Assembly (NCBI GenBank): GCA_947626075.1
Contig: CANQQW010000015.1
Coordinates: forward strand, 1 to 32,398
From: an uncultured Clostridia bacterium
GTDB taxonomy: Bacteria; Bacillota; Clostridia; UBA1381
Reading direction: 5' to 3'
Length of the DNA stretch: 32,398 nt
Position numbers and translations under genes: made by a program. How positions within the stretch are numbered: position 1 is the stretch's first letter; every line of letters starts with the position of its first letter. The notes beneath the pieces were generated by a model that was given only the letters and a program-made list of their open reading frames with translations, was not told the origin of the DNA and made no database searches. Of the stretch, positions 24,436 through 32,398 are shown piece after piece.

Positions 24436-25920
24436 TTACTCCGCTTTTTCACGGTCCATATCGACTTTCATAAAATCATGGTCGGTAAGCATTTCCGTAA
24501 TATTATCATTCTCTCTGCCCTTGATTTTCTTCATTCTTGCGGCTCTAAGCTGCTGGAGCGGCGCGACAGAGCCGGGACCCGCCATACATCCGCCCTCGCA
24601 CGCCATACCCTCTATAATGTCCTCGGGCAATTTGTCTACGTTGAGCATCGCGAGTGCAACCTTACATTCCTTGACGCCGCTGCAGCCCTTGGCTTTAATT
24701 GGGTCGGTGCAGCCCATTTCCGCAACAGCCTTCATAACCGCCTCTGTTACTCCGCCCGCGCCCGAAAAACGTCTGCCGAACGACGTCGCCTCGGTGGGCG
24801 TTTCCTGACAGTCGGCTACGTTAATTCTTCTCGCGTCGAACAGGGCGTTAAGTTCCTCAAACGTCATTACCGCGTCCGGGCTTCCCTCCACGCCGAATTT
24901 CGCTTCCTCTTTCTTCGCCATGCAAGGACCTATAAACACAATATATGCGCCCGGCATATTCTCCCTTACCCATCTTACCGTCGCTACCATCGGCGATACT
25001 GTGTTTGACATCTTATCGACAAGCTTCGGATAATGCTTTCTTATAAGCGTCACGAACGCCGGACAGCACGAGGTGGTCATCTTTATACCGTTCTCGTGGT
25101 TTTCTATAAGCTCTTTCGCCTCGTTATACGCTACCGCGTCCGCGCCCAAAGCGACTTCCACAACGTCGTCGAAGCCGAGCAGCTTGAGCGCCGTAATCAT
25201 TCGTCCTATGGTCGCTTCCGTACCGAACTGACCTTCAACCGCCGGCGCGGGAATAGCTACCACTCTTGTGTTTTTATCGTTTATTTTCTCGATTACCGTC
25301 GTTATTTGCGATATGTCGGAAATAGCTCCGAACGGGCAGCCTACGGCGCAATGACCGCAGCTTATACACTTTGACTCGTCTATACTCGCGAGCTTGTCAC
25401 CGCCTATCGTAATCGCGCCCACGTCGCAGTTACGCTTGCACGGTCGCATGAGGTCGGCTATCGCATGATACGGGCATGCCTCGGCGCACTTGCCGCATTC
25501 GTGGCACTTTGTCTGGTCTATGTACGCGCCGTGTCCCGTAATCGTAATCGCGCCGAACGCGCACGCGTTCTGACACGCTTTCGCCATACATTTTTGGCAG
25601 TTCTCCGTTACCTGGAAACGGTTAATCGGGCAGCCTTCGCACGCCGCGGGAATAACCTGTATCGTATTGTTTTTAACCTCTATATGCTCCGCGTTGTGCG
25701 CCGGAAGCGGCGGCTTACCCATAGCAAGCCTTACCCTCTGACGTATAATTTCCCGTTCCTTATACACGCAGCAGCGAAACCTCGGCGTCGCCGTCGGTAT
25801 TATTTTGAACGGAATCTCGTCTATATTCTCGTCCGTAAGCTCATTCGCGAACGCAAGCTCCGCAACCGAAAGCAAAGCCTCGTACTTCAGCATTTGCCGT
25901 GTGTCCTTATTTCGTTCCAT
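24436..25920 (-). CDS. Monomeric [FeFe]-hydrogenase with N-terminal ferredoxin-like clusters (possibly group B)
   Basis: H-cluster motifs MTTSCCPAFV, FIGPCMAKKEEA, EGMACEGGCMAGPG. Ferredoxin motifs CHECGKCAEACPYHAI and CISCGHCAVGCPFGAI. Confidence 0.93.
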   Translation of the reverse strand: MERNKDTRQMLKYEALLSVAELAFANELTDENIDEIPFKIIPTATPRFRCCVYKEREIIRQRVRLAMGKPPLPAHNAEHIEVKNNTIQVIPAACEGCPINRFQVTENCQKCMAKACQNACAFGAITITGHGAYIDQTKCHECGKCAEACPYHAIADLMRPCKRNCDVGAITIGGDKLASIDESKCISCGHCAVGCPFGAISDISQITTVIEKINDKNTRVVAIPAPAVEGQFGTEATIGRMITALKLLGFDDVVEVALGADAVAYNEAKELIENHENGIKMTTSCCPAFVTLIRKHYPKLVDKMSNTVSPMVATVRWVRENMPGAYIVFIGPCMAKKEEAKFGVEGSPDAVMTFEELNALFDARRINVADCQETPTEATSFGRRFSGAGGVTEAVMKAVAEMGCTDPIKAKGCSGVKECKVALAMLNVDKLPEDIIEGMACEGGCMAGPGSVAPLQQLRAARMKKIKGRENDNITEMLTDHDFMKVDMDREKAE

Positions 25921-26059
25921 AAGTCACTCCTCCATCGCCGTAAATTATTATTTTATGATATAAATATACACTATTTTGTAGAAAAAGTCAATCAAATCAA
26001 TATTATTTTTGTGACATTTTACATAATTTTAAATGTTTTTTACATTAATTAAGTTTCTA

Positions 26060-26089
26060 TTGACATACCTTATATTTTAGATTTATAAT
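26060..26089 (+). promoter_or_regulatory. Consensus sigma-A promoter of cca
   Basis: TTGACA (26060-26065), 18 bp, TATAAT (26084-26089). Confidence 0.75.
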
Positions 26090-26127
26090 TTTTTAGACGG
26101 AATATGCAAGGTTGGAGGAATGTCAGT

Positions 26128-27471
26128 ATGAACCTCGTACTGCCTGACAGCGTTATCAATATTTTAAGCCGGCTTCAACAGGGCGGCTTTTCCGCGTTTG
26201 TCGCGGGCGGCGCGGTGCGCGATATGCTCATGGACAAGACTCCGCATGATTACGACATAGCCACGAGCGCGAAGCCGAAGGACGTTAAGGCGATGTTCGC
26301 GCGCACCGTCGACACGGGTATAAAACACGGTACTGTCACCGTAGTGGAAAACAAGACCGGCTACGAGGTCACCACATTCCGCCGAGACGGCGAGTACGCC
26401 GACGGCAGACACCCCTCCTCCGTCAGTTTCGTGGACGACGTTCGCGAGGACTGCGCCAGACGTGATTTCACGATAAACGCGATGATGTACAGTCCCGATA
26501 CGGGTATACTCGATTACTTCGGCGGACGCAATGATATAAAGCGCAGGCTGATACGCTGCGTCGGCGAGCCTGAGCGGCGTTTCAAGGAGGACGCGCTCAG
26601 AATGCTGCGCGCCGTACGCTTCAGCGCGGCGCTGTCGTTTAAGATCGAGGACAGCACATGGAAAGCCATAAAAAAATGCGCGGTGCTTATAAAAAAGGTG
26701 AGCAGCGAGAGGATAGCCGAAGAGATAAACAAAATACTCCTTTCGGAAAATCCCGATTATATACGCAAGCTGCACGAATGCGGGCTGCTGCGGTATATAA
26801 TGCCTGAACTTGAAAGATGCTTCGGCGAGCCGCAGAAAAACAAGTACCACATATACGACGTGGGCGAGCATATAATGCATACGGTCAAAAACGTTCCCGC
26901 CGATATGACGTTAAGGTGGGCGGCGCTTATGCACGACATAGGCAAGCCCGTCTGTTCCAGCACGGGCGCGAACGGTATAATACACTTTTACGGTCATCAC
27001 AGGGAAAGCTGCAAAATCGCGGTAGACCTGATGCACAGGCTGCGCATAGGCGCGGACACAATCCGTGACGCGGCTGTGCTCGTGGAAAACCACGATGTGC
27101 GCGTGGAACCGTCGCAGTCGGCGGTAAAGCGTATGATGTCGCGCACGGGCGAAGCGCTTTTCGAGAAGCTTATGCTTTTGCAGACGGCGGACAATATGGC
27201 TAAAAATCCCAAGCATTTCCCCGAAAAGAAAAAACGCATAGACAGCGCGTACCAAATCTACAAGGAAGTACTGGCGGAACGTCAGCCGTATCTTGTGTCG
27301 CACCTCGCGATAAACGGCAAGGACTTGTTAAGCCTCGGCTGCCGCCACGGCAGAGAAATCGGCGATACGCTGAAAAAGCTTATTGACGAGGTTATAATAA
27401 ATCCCTCGCTGAATAACCGCGAATACCTTATTCGGCGCGCGAAAGAGTACAGAAAAACCAAGAAATTTTAA
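26128..27471 (+). CDS. cca: CCA tRNA nucleotidyltransferase with HD domain
   Basis: FVAGGAVRDMLMDKTPHDYDIATSAKPKDVKAMF, RDGEYADGRHPSSVSFVDDVREDCARRDFTINAMMYS, ALMHDIGKPV. GGAGG upstream favours the ATG at 26128. Confidence 0.96.
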   Translation: MNLVLPDSVINILSRLQQGGFSAFVAGGAVRDMLMDKTPHDYDIATSAKPKDVKAMFARTVDTGIKHGTVTVVENKTGYEVTTFRRDGEYADGRHPSSVSFVDDVREDCARRDFTINAMMYSPDTGILDYFGGRNDIKRRLIRCVGEPERRFKEDALRMLRAVRFSAALSFKIEDSTWKAIKKCAVLIKKVSSERIAEEINKILLSENPDYIRKLHECGLLRYIMPELERCFGEPQKNKYHIYDVGEHIMHTVKNVPADMTLRWAALMHDIGKPVCSSTGANGIIHFYGHHRESCKIAVDLMHRLRIGADTIRDAAVLVENHDVRVEPSQSAVKRMMSRTGEALFEKLMLLQTADNMAKNPKHFPEKKKRIDSAYQIYKEVLAERQPYLVSHLAINGKDLLSLGCRHGREIGDTLKKLIDEVIINPSLNNREYLIRRAKEYRKTKKF

Positions 27472-27496
27472 AGCCGCGGCTCTGCCGCGGCTTTTA
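27469..27496. terminator. Bidirectional GC-rich terminator between cca and galU
   Basis: TAAAGCCGCGGC-tct-GCCGCGGCTTTTA. Confidence 0.9.
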
Positions 27497-27508
27497 CATT
27501 GCGCTGTT

Positions 27509-28372
27509 TTACAAATCAAGCGATTTTAAGTATTCCCGAAAACCGTTTCCCAAATCCTCGCGCGCGAGCGCAAACTCCACTGTAGCCCGCAAAAATCCGA
27601 GCTTATCGCCCGTGTCGTACCGTTTACCCTCAAACTCATACGCGTACACGTTCTCGCGCTCTGCGAGCATAACCAACGCGTCGGTAAGCTGTATCTCGCC
27701 GCCCGCGCCTTTCTGCGTCTTTTCAAGACAGTCGAACACGGCGGGCGTTATAACGTACCTGCCGAGTATCGCCACATCCGACGGCGCGTCCGAGATTTGG
27801 GGCTTTTCCACCATACCCTTTACTTTATGAAGTCTGCCGTTATCTTCCTCGCAGTCGACAATACCGTACTTGGAAACGTTTTCCTTACCCACTCTCTGCA
27901 CGCCCAGAACCGTGGAGGAGCATTTTTCGTACTGTTCCATAAGCTGTCCTATGCACGGCTTTTCGCCCGTTACAATGTCATCGCCGAGCATTACGGCAAA
28001 CGGCTCGTTTCCGACAAAGTTCTTTGCGCAAAGGACGGCATGTCCCAGTCCCTTTTGCTCATTTTGACGCACAAAGCAGATGTTAAGTCCTTTAGAGACG
28101 TTTTTTGACGCTTTAAGCATTTCGGTCTTTCCCCCGCGCTCCAAAACCGTCTCCAGCTCAAACGCGCTGTCGAAGTGATTTATAATCGCGTCCTTTCCGC
28201 GCGAAGTTATTATGAGTAAATCCTCTATCCCCGCGGCTGCCGCCTCCTCCGCTATATACTGTATTGCGGGAGTATCCACTATAGGCAGCATTTCTTTCGG
28301 CACCGCCTTTGTCGCGGGCAGAAATCTCGTTCCGAACCCGGCGGCGGGTATAACGGCTTTCCTTACTTTCAT
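27509..28372 (-). CDS. galU: UTP--glucose-1-phosphate uridylyltransferase
   Basis: MKVRKAVIPAAGFGTRFLPATKAVPKEMLPIVDTPAIQYIAEEAAAAGIEDLLIITSRGKDAIINHFD. Start at 28372 with GGAGG RBS. Confidence 0.97.
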   Translation of the reverse strand: MKVRKAVIPAAGFGTRFLPATKAVPKEMLPIVDTPAIQYIAEEAAAAGIEDLLIITSRGKDAIINHFDSAFELETVLERGGKTEMLKASKNVSKGLNICFVRQNEQKGLGHAVLCAKNFVGNEPFAVMLGDDIVTGEKPCIGQLMEQYEKCSSTVLGVQRVGKENVSKYGIVDCEEDNGRLHKVKGMVEKPQISDAPSDVAILGRYVITPAVFDCLEKTQKGAGGEIQLTDALVMLAERENVYAYEFEGKRYDTGDKLGFLRATVEFALAREDLGNGFREYLKSLDL

Positions 28373-28400
28373 ATTAATCCTCCGTATTTTTTTAATCTCA

Positions 28401-28436
28401 CTTGCCATTGTATCATAAAAATGGTATAATGACAAG
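28401..28436. promoter_or_regulatory. Symmetric overlapping divergent promoters for galU (-) and metF (+)
   Basis: Plus: TTGCCA(28402-28407)-17-TATAAT(28425-28430). Minus: TTGTCA(28435-28430)-17-TACAAT(28412-28407). The 36-bp segment is a 13/16-matched inverted repeat. Confidence 0.75.
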
Positions 28437-28473
28437 CGGTACGATAATTTTTATGCTGAGGAGTAGTTATATT

Positions 28474-29340
28474 ATGTTTATTAAGGATATATTTTCATCG
28501 AAAAAACCTGTATTATCGTTCGAGGTGTTTCCGCCAAAACAGGATTCCGGGCTTGACGGAGTGCTGGCGGCAGTAAAGGAAATGTCCGCGCTGCCCATAG
28601 ATTACATGAGCGTCACATACGGCGCGGGAGGAAGCAATTCCAAAAGCACCGCGCGCATAGCCTCGTACCTCAAGGATAATCTGTCCATACCGGCTCTCGC
28701 CCACCTCACCTGCGTGACGAACACCAAAGAGGCGGTAAAGGAGCGCCTTAACGAGTACCGCGCGCTTGGCATTGATAATATTCTCGCGCTTCGCGGAGAT
28801 AAGCCGAAAGACTATTACGGTCAGCTTTTCCCCGGCTACAAATACGCGAGCGAGCTTACCGAGACTATCAAGCGCTTCGGCGGCTTTTGCGTCGGCGGAG
28901 CCTGTTACCCCGAATGTCACCCGGATTCCTCAAGCCTTGACGCCGATATTGAAAATCTTAAAATAAAGGTTGACGCGGGCGCGGACTTCCTTGTGACGCA
29001 GATGTTTTTCGATAATGACGCATTTTACAAATTCCGCGACAAAGCCGTAAAAAAAGGCATAAACGTGCCTATAAACGCGGGTATAATGCCGCTCACGAGC
29101 GCGAGCCAGATAGACCGTATGGCGGTGCTGTCCGGCGGCGCGTCTATGCCGTCGAAGTTCCTGCGCATATTCGCGAAATACCGTGACAATCCCGAAGCGC
29201 TTAAACAAGCGGGTATCGCATACGCCGTCGACCAGATTATAGACCTGATTTCAAACGACGCAGACGGCATACATATCTACACCATGAATAAGCCGGACAC
29301 GGCGAAAAAAATAGTAAATGTTATAAACAGTCTTTTCTGA
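28474..29340 (+). CDS. metF: Methylenetetrahydrofolate reductase family protein
   Basis: SFEVFPPKQDSGLD...MSVTYGAGGSNSKSTARIA...HLTCVTNTKEAVKERLNEYRALGIDNILALRGDKP...GADFLVTQMFFDNDAFYKFRDKAVKKGINVPINAGIMPLTSASQIDRMAVLSGASMP-type motifs. Confidence 0.95.
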   Translation: MFIKDIFSSKKPVLSFEVFPPKQDSGLDGVLAAVKEMSALPIDYMSVTYGAGGSNSKSTARIASYLKDNLSIPALAHLTCVTNTKEAVKERLNEYRALGIDNILALRGDKPKDYYGQLFPGYKYASELTETIKRFGGFCVGGACYPECHPDSSSLDADIENLKIKVDAGADFLVTQMFFDNDAFYKFRDKAVKKGINVPINAGIMPLTSASQIDRMAVLSGGASMPSKFLRIFAKYRDNPEALKQAGIAYAVDQIIDLISNDADGIHIYTMNKPDTAKKIVNVINSLF

Positions 29341-29343
29341 AAC

Positions 29344-29387
29344 AAAAAAATACCGCGGGACTTCATACCTCCCGCGATATTTTTTTT
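29344..29387. terminator. Bidirectional rho-independent terminator
   Basis: AAAAAAATACCGCGGGA...TCCCGCGATATTTTTTT between metF and the tail-fibre-like gene. Confidence 0.88.
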
Positions 29388-29407
29388 ACACAAGGCTTAT
29401 TTTGTTT

Positions 29408-30286
29408 TTATTTAACTTCCGTCCACGCCACGTTCGACGCGCCGATTATGCGCCAAAACTTTCTGTGCGAGCCGAGATTGAACGCGACCTGAATACGCGT
29501 GTCAACGTCAATCGGCACAACCAATACTATGTAATGTATGTATCCGTCCTTATATGTCGTTGTGTCTGACGGAGCGTTTACAAGCTGACCGTACCTCGAG
29601 TTGTACGAGTACCAGTTCGACTGCCACGACGCTCTGTTGAAGTTGTTCGTGCAGTCAATACCCGTGCGCGTATCCATATAATAATTCATCATATACGCAA
29701 GAGATGTGTCGTCAATCTTGTCCTCGGTGACGCTTCCGTTGGCTATTTTATCGGCGTTTACCGCGGTGTCGGCTATCTTCGCCCTTGTAACGGCGCCGTC
29801 GATTATTTTAAACGTGTTTATCGCGTTCGGGTGGATTTTTTCGGCTGTAACCGCCGCGTCCTCTATCTTTGACGTGGTTACCTGTCCGTCTCCCAGTTCG
29901 CCCGCGGGATTATCCAAGTGCTCCTGAAAAGCGTCGAGCTGATTTTGAATCGCCGTTTCCAGTTTGACTTTCGTGACGTGTTGGTCATGTATATGCGGGG
30001 TCTGTACGGCGCTGGGGCATAGATGCGATGCCGTTACCGAATACATCGGTAATTTCTTCGTCGTTACTGCCCCATCCTGTATTTGATTCGTGCCGACTGC
30101 TCCGTCCGCTATATGGCGCTGCTTCACGCTCCCGTCGGGGTGGTCAAGCTCAGCCGCGTCTTTATGCGTCTCAAACTCGTCTTTGTGCGTCTCAAACGCG
30201 TTTTTTACGGCGGTAAAATTGTCGCGGACAATCTTCCACCAATCGCTTAAAGTCGTTTTTCCCGTAAAATTAAAATTTAAATTCAT
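29408..30286 (-). CDS. Tail-fibre-like repeat protein (orphan)
   Basis: Tandem motifs KQRHIADGAVGTNQIQDGAVTTKKL, SKIEDAAVTAEKIHPNAINTFKIIDGAVTRAKIADTAVNADKIANGSVTEDKIDD, typical of phage tail-fibre shaft repeats. Function unknown. Confidence 0.7.
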   Translation of the reverse strand: MNLNFNFTGKTTLSDWWKIVRDNFTAVKNAFETHKDEFETHKDAAELDHPDGSVKQRHIADGAVGTNQIQDGAVTTKKLPMYSVTASHLCPSAVQTPHIHDQHVTKVKLETAIQNQLDAFQEHLDNPAGELGDGQVTTSKIEDAAVTAEKIHPNAINTFKIIDGAVTRAKIADTAVNADKIANGSVTEDKIDDTSLAYMMNYYMDTRTGIDCTNNFNRASWQSNWYSYNSRYGQLVNAPSDTTTYKDGYIHYIVLVVPIDVDTRIQVAFNLGSHRKFWRIIGASNVAWTEVK

Positions 30287-30395
30287 CCTGTAGTTCCTTT
30301 CTTTTTTAATTTATCCTTTGTGTGTATTTTATCTTTATCTTAACAGTGAACTTTTTGATTTTTAAGCCTTGTGCGCCCGCTTTTAAGATATATAT

Positions 30396-30424
30396 ATTAT
30401 ACCATATTTTCCGAAAAATTTCAA
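30396..30424 (-). promoter_or_regulatory. sigma-A-type promoter of the tail-fibre-like gene, overlapping the end of the M14 peptidase gene
   Basis: Minus strand TTGAAA, 17 bp, TGGTATAAT (extended -10). Confidence 0.65.
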
Positions 30425-31299
30425 GTCGTTTGCGCAATATGCGCACATTCGCGCATGGCGCACAGTATGAGCGGCGCGTTTTCGGCGTATACGCCGTCCA
30501 AATCGCTCATGGGCAGCGGATTTTTGCCCCTGCCTATTTCCACCGTAAAACCCGGTCTGTGAAATTCCTTTATGAACCAGTCCTTGCACCCGCCGAAAGA
30601 GGCGGTTCCCGTAGGTATTTTTACCTCGTATCCGCTCGCGGCAGCCATTCTTTTAGCCGTCTCGAGCGAGCGCGGCGTGTATGCGCCGTTAAAGTCGCAG
30701 TATATCTCGCCTCCCTGACTGTGGAACGCAATCATCATGTCAAAGCGTTCCTTTCTCGCAAGATTGACTACGGCGCGCGTTTCGCTTTCGCTGTTTGGGT
30801 ATTCGCCGCCGTATTTCGACGCGGACGGCTTGTCGAGCACTCTGTCCCAGTCCGCGTCGAAGTTGTGGTTTATGTCCACGCCGCGCGCGTTAGCCTGCCA
30901 TACGTTTTTAAAATCATGTATACCGACCGTGCGTATAAGTCTGCGGTGATATTCGTCAGTTAAATCAATGCCGTTCACGGCGATGTCAACGCCGTCTGGA
31001 TTTACCATTGGAACGGTAAAAAGCGTCACGCCGTCAAAAAGCGCGCAGGCGTCGCAGCCGAAAAAGCGTTCGCCGTTTGCGGCGCTTCTTTCGTACTCAG
31101 AAATAAATCTTACAAGCAGCGCGGACGTAAGGTACTCAAGTCCGTGATACGCGCCGGCGAGGAAAAGCTTTCCCGCTCCATTGCCTGTTTTCATACACAT
31201 AATCTCTCTGCCCATAAGGCTTTTACCGATTGAAAACGTCTCCGTAACGGTTTTGTCCAAAGCCGATATATCGTCAAGCATTACCGAATAGCAGTACAT
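30421..31299 (-). CDS. M14 family zinc carboxypeptidase (gamma-D-glutamyl-diamino acid peptidase-like)
   Basis: YHGLEYLTSALLVRF (HxxE zinc motif), MVNPDGVDIAVNG, WQANARGVDINHNFDADW, SESETRAVVNL, AFHSQGGEIY, FTVEIGRG. Confidence 0.92.
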   Translation of the reverse strand: MYCYSVMLDDISALDKTVTETFSIGKSLMGREIMCMKTGNGAGKLFLAGAYHGLEYLTSALLVRFISEYERSAANGERFFGCDACALFDGVTLFTVPMVNPDGVDIAVNGIDLTDEYHRRLIRTVGIHDFKNVWQANARGVDINHNFDADWDRVLDKPSASKYGGEYPNSESETRAVVNLARKERFDMMIAFHSQGGEIYCDFNGAYTPRSLETAKRMAAASGYEVKIPTGTASFGGCKDWFIKEFHRPGFTVEIGRGKNPLPMSDLDGVYAENAPLILCAMRECAHIAQTT

Positions 31300-31398
31300 T
31301 TTTGCGCCTCCTTAAAATCCGTTAAAATAAAATATGCCGATAATATGAAATTAATGCGCGTTTTTAAAGAAAGAATGGGATTTGCCGGCGAAATTCGC

Positions 31399-31427
31399 TT
31401 GACATAGCGCGTAAAATGTTATAGAAT
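31399..31427 (+). promoter_or_regulatory. sigma-A-type promoter of the pyridoxamine kinase gene
   Basis: TTGACA (31399-31404), 17 bp, TAGAAT (31422-31427). Confidence 0.7.
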
Positions 31428-31466
31428 AATCGTTGCGTATAATTTCAAGGAAAGGAGCTGTCGGTT

Positions 31467-32303
31467 GTGAAAAGAATCGTTTCAATACAGGATATTTCAT
31501 GCTTCGGCAAATGCTCGCTGACCGTGGCTCTGCCTATAACGTCGGTTATGGGTATAGAAACCTGCGCCGTTCCCACAGCGGTGCTTTCAACGCACACGGG
31601 CGGCTTTACGGGATATACATACCGCGACCTGACAGGGGACATACCGAAGATAGCGCGTCATTGGAAAAGTATAGATTTGAAATTCGACGCCGTATGCACG
31701 GGCTACCTCGGCTCGTTTGAGCAGATACGGCTTGTGTCGGAATTTTTTGACGACTTTAAAACGGACGATAACCTCCTTATCGTAGATCCGGTAATGGGTG
31801 ATAAGGGTAAATTCTACGCCGGATTTACAAATGAGTTCGCCGCCGAAATGCGCAAGCTCTGCTCTAAGGCGGACGTTATCCTCCCCAATCTGACGGAGGC
31901 TTCGCTGCTTTTGGGTGAAACATACATCGGAGACAGCTACGATGAGGAATGTATTAAAAATATGCTTACGCGCCTTTCAAGGCTCGGCTCGAAAATAGTT
32001 GTGCTGACGGGCGTGACCTTTGATGAAAATTCACAAGGCGTCATGTCATACAACGGCGAAACAAACGAGTTCTTTTCGTATTTCAGCGACAATATCCCCG
32101 GCTACTATCACAGTACCGGCGACGTTTTTTCAAGCGTGCTCTCGGGCGCGCTCGTAAAGGGATTCGATATGGGTAAGTCGGTGAAAATAGCGGTTGACTT
32201 CACGGTGGATTGTATACGTCATACCGTCGGGTACGAAAAGGAGCATTGGTACGGAGTAAAATTTGAGGAGTGCTTACCCGATTTGATTGAAATGATAAAG
32301 TAA
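31467..32303 (+). CDS. Pyridoxamine/pyridoxal kinase (PfkB/ribokinase superfamily)
   Basis: ISCFGKCSLTVALPITSVMGIETCAVPTAVLSTHTGGFTGYTYRDLT, DNLLIVDPVMGDKGKFYAG, DVILPNLTEASLLLG, GYYHSTGDVFSSVLSGAL. GTG start with AAAGGAG RBS. Confidence 0.93.
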   Translation: MKRIVSIQDISCFGKCSLTVALPITSVMGIETCAVPTAVLSTHTGGFTGYTYRDLTGDIPKIARHWKSIDLKFDAVCTGYLGSFEQIRLVSEFFDDFKTDDNLLIVDPVMGDKGKFYAGFTNEFAAEMRKLCSKADVILPNLTEASLLLGETYIGDSYDEECIKNMLTRLSRLGSKIVVLTGVTFDENSQGVMSYNGETNEFFSYFSDNIPGYYHSTGDVFSSVLSGALVKGFDMGKSVKIAVDFTVDCIRHTVGYEKEHWYGVKFEECLPDLIEMIK

Positions 32304-32322
32304 AAATAAAGTAAAAAAGAAG

Positions 32323-32398
32323 TGAACAGAACCAGTAAAAACGGACAATAGCAAAAAAGAGCCTCCTATGGTATAATATAAAAAAACCATAGGAGGAA
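32323..32398 (+). mobile_element. Left end of an IS3-family-like insertion sequence, truncated by the window end
   Basis: TGAACAGAACCAGTAAAAACGGACA (32323-32347) is collinear with the left-edge IS repeat TGAAGTGAACCCCAAAGTTTAGACA (15/25 identical, both ending GACA). Followed by extended -10 promoter TGGTATAAT, hairpin and AGGAGG RBS at the window edge. Confidence 0.6.
32362..32396 (+). promoter_or_regulatory. Promoter-in-loop / RBS-in-stem hairpin of the putative IS
   Basis: CCTCCTATGGT (32362-32372) perfectly pairs with ACCATAGGAGG (32386-32396). TATAAT (32372-32377) starts at the last base of the 5' arm and runs into the loop; AGGAGG is in the 3' arm. Confidence 0.75.

Noticed and set aside
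18805-26048. Shared 14-mer GTTTTTTACATTAA at 18805 and 26035 as a possible common operator
   Set aside because: AT-rich intergenic sequence; a few shared 14-mers are expected by chance in 32 kb and no symmetry or second half-site is visible.
29408-30286. A prophage or tailocin region
   Set aside because: Only one tail-fibre-like gene is present; neighbours are metF and an M14 peptidase, with no capsid, terminase, integrase or tail genes.
1-32398. CRISPR arrays, tRNA or rRNA genes
   Set aside because: No regularly spaced direct repeats, no recognisable tRNA T-arm/anticodon patterns and no rRNA-like sequence were seen in the intergenic regions.

Overview
Chromosomal window that looks like a spore-forming Clostridia-type Firmicute. 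Both edges look like ends of IS3-family insertion sequences. The left edge has a transposase C-terminus SPVQYRTHYRLI* plus a 25-bp terminal repeat. The right edge has a related 25-bp repeat, an extended -10 promoter and an RBS-sequestering hairpin. Between them are: an iron-uptake operon (feoA-feoA-feoB plus a 53-aa Cys-rich FeoB-associated membrane protein missing from the ORF track); a BspA-like leucine-rich-repeat protein with no recognisable start, preceded by a 113-bp inverted-repeat element; sporulation/germination genes (ypeB, sleB, spoIIR); a six-gene glycogen operon (glgB-glgC-glgD-glgA-glgP-GH13 amylase); rny and ymdB with elaborate non-coding structure before and between them; an L,D-transpeptidase; a split chromate transporter; an [FeFe]-hydrogenase; cca; galU and metF diverging from a symmetric promoter; an orphan tail-fibre-like gene; an M14 peptidase; and a pyridoxamine kinase. 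Strongest items for follow-up are the rny leader RNA, the rny-ymdB intercistronic RNA, the 113-bp element at the BspA gene, the histone-H1-like Lys/Ala tails on both GlgA and GlgB, the repeated 22-bp palindrome containing the spoIIR stop codon, the symmetric galU/metF promoter, and the IS ends. No search or folding tools were available. Family calls come from motif recognition by eye and RNA structures from manual complementarity.
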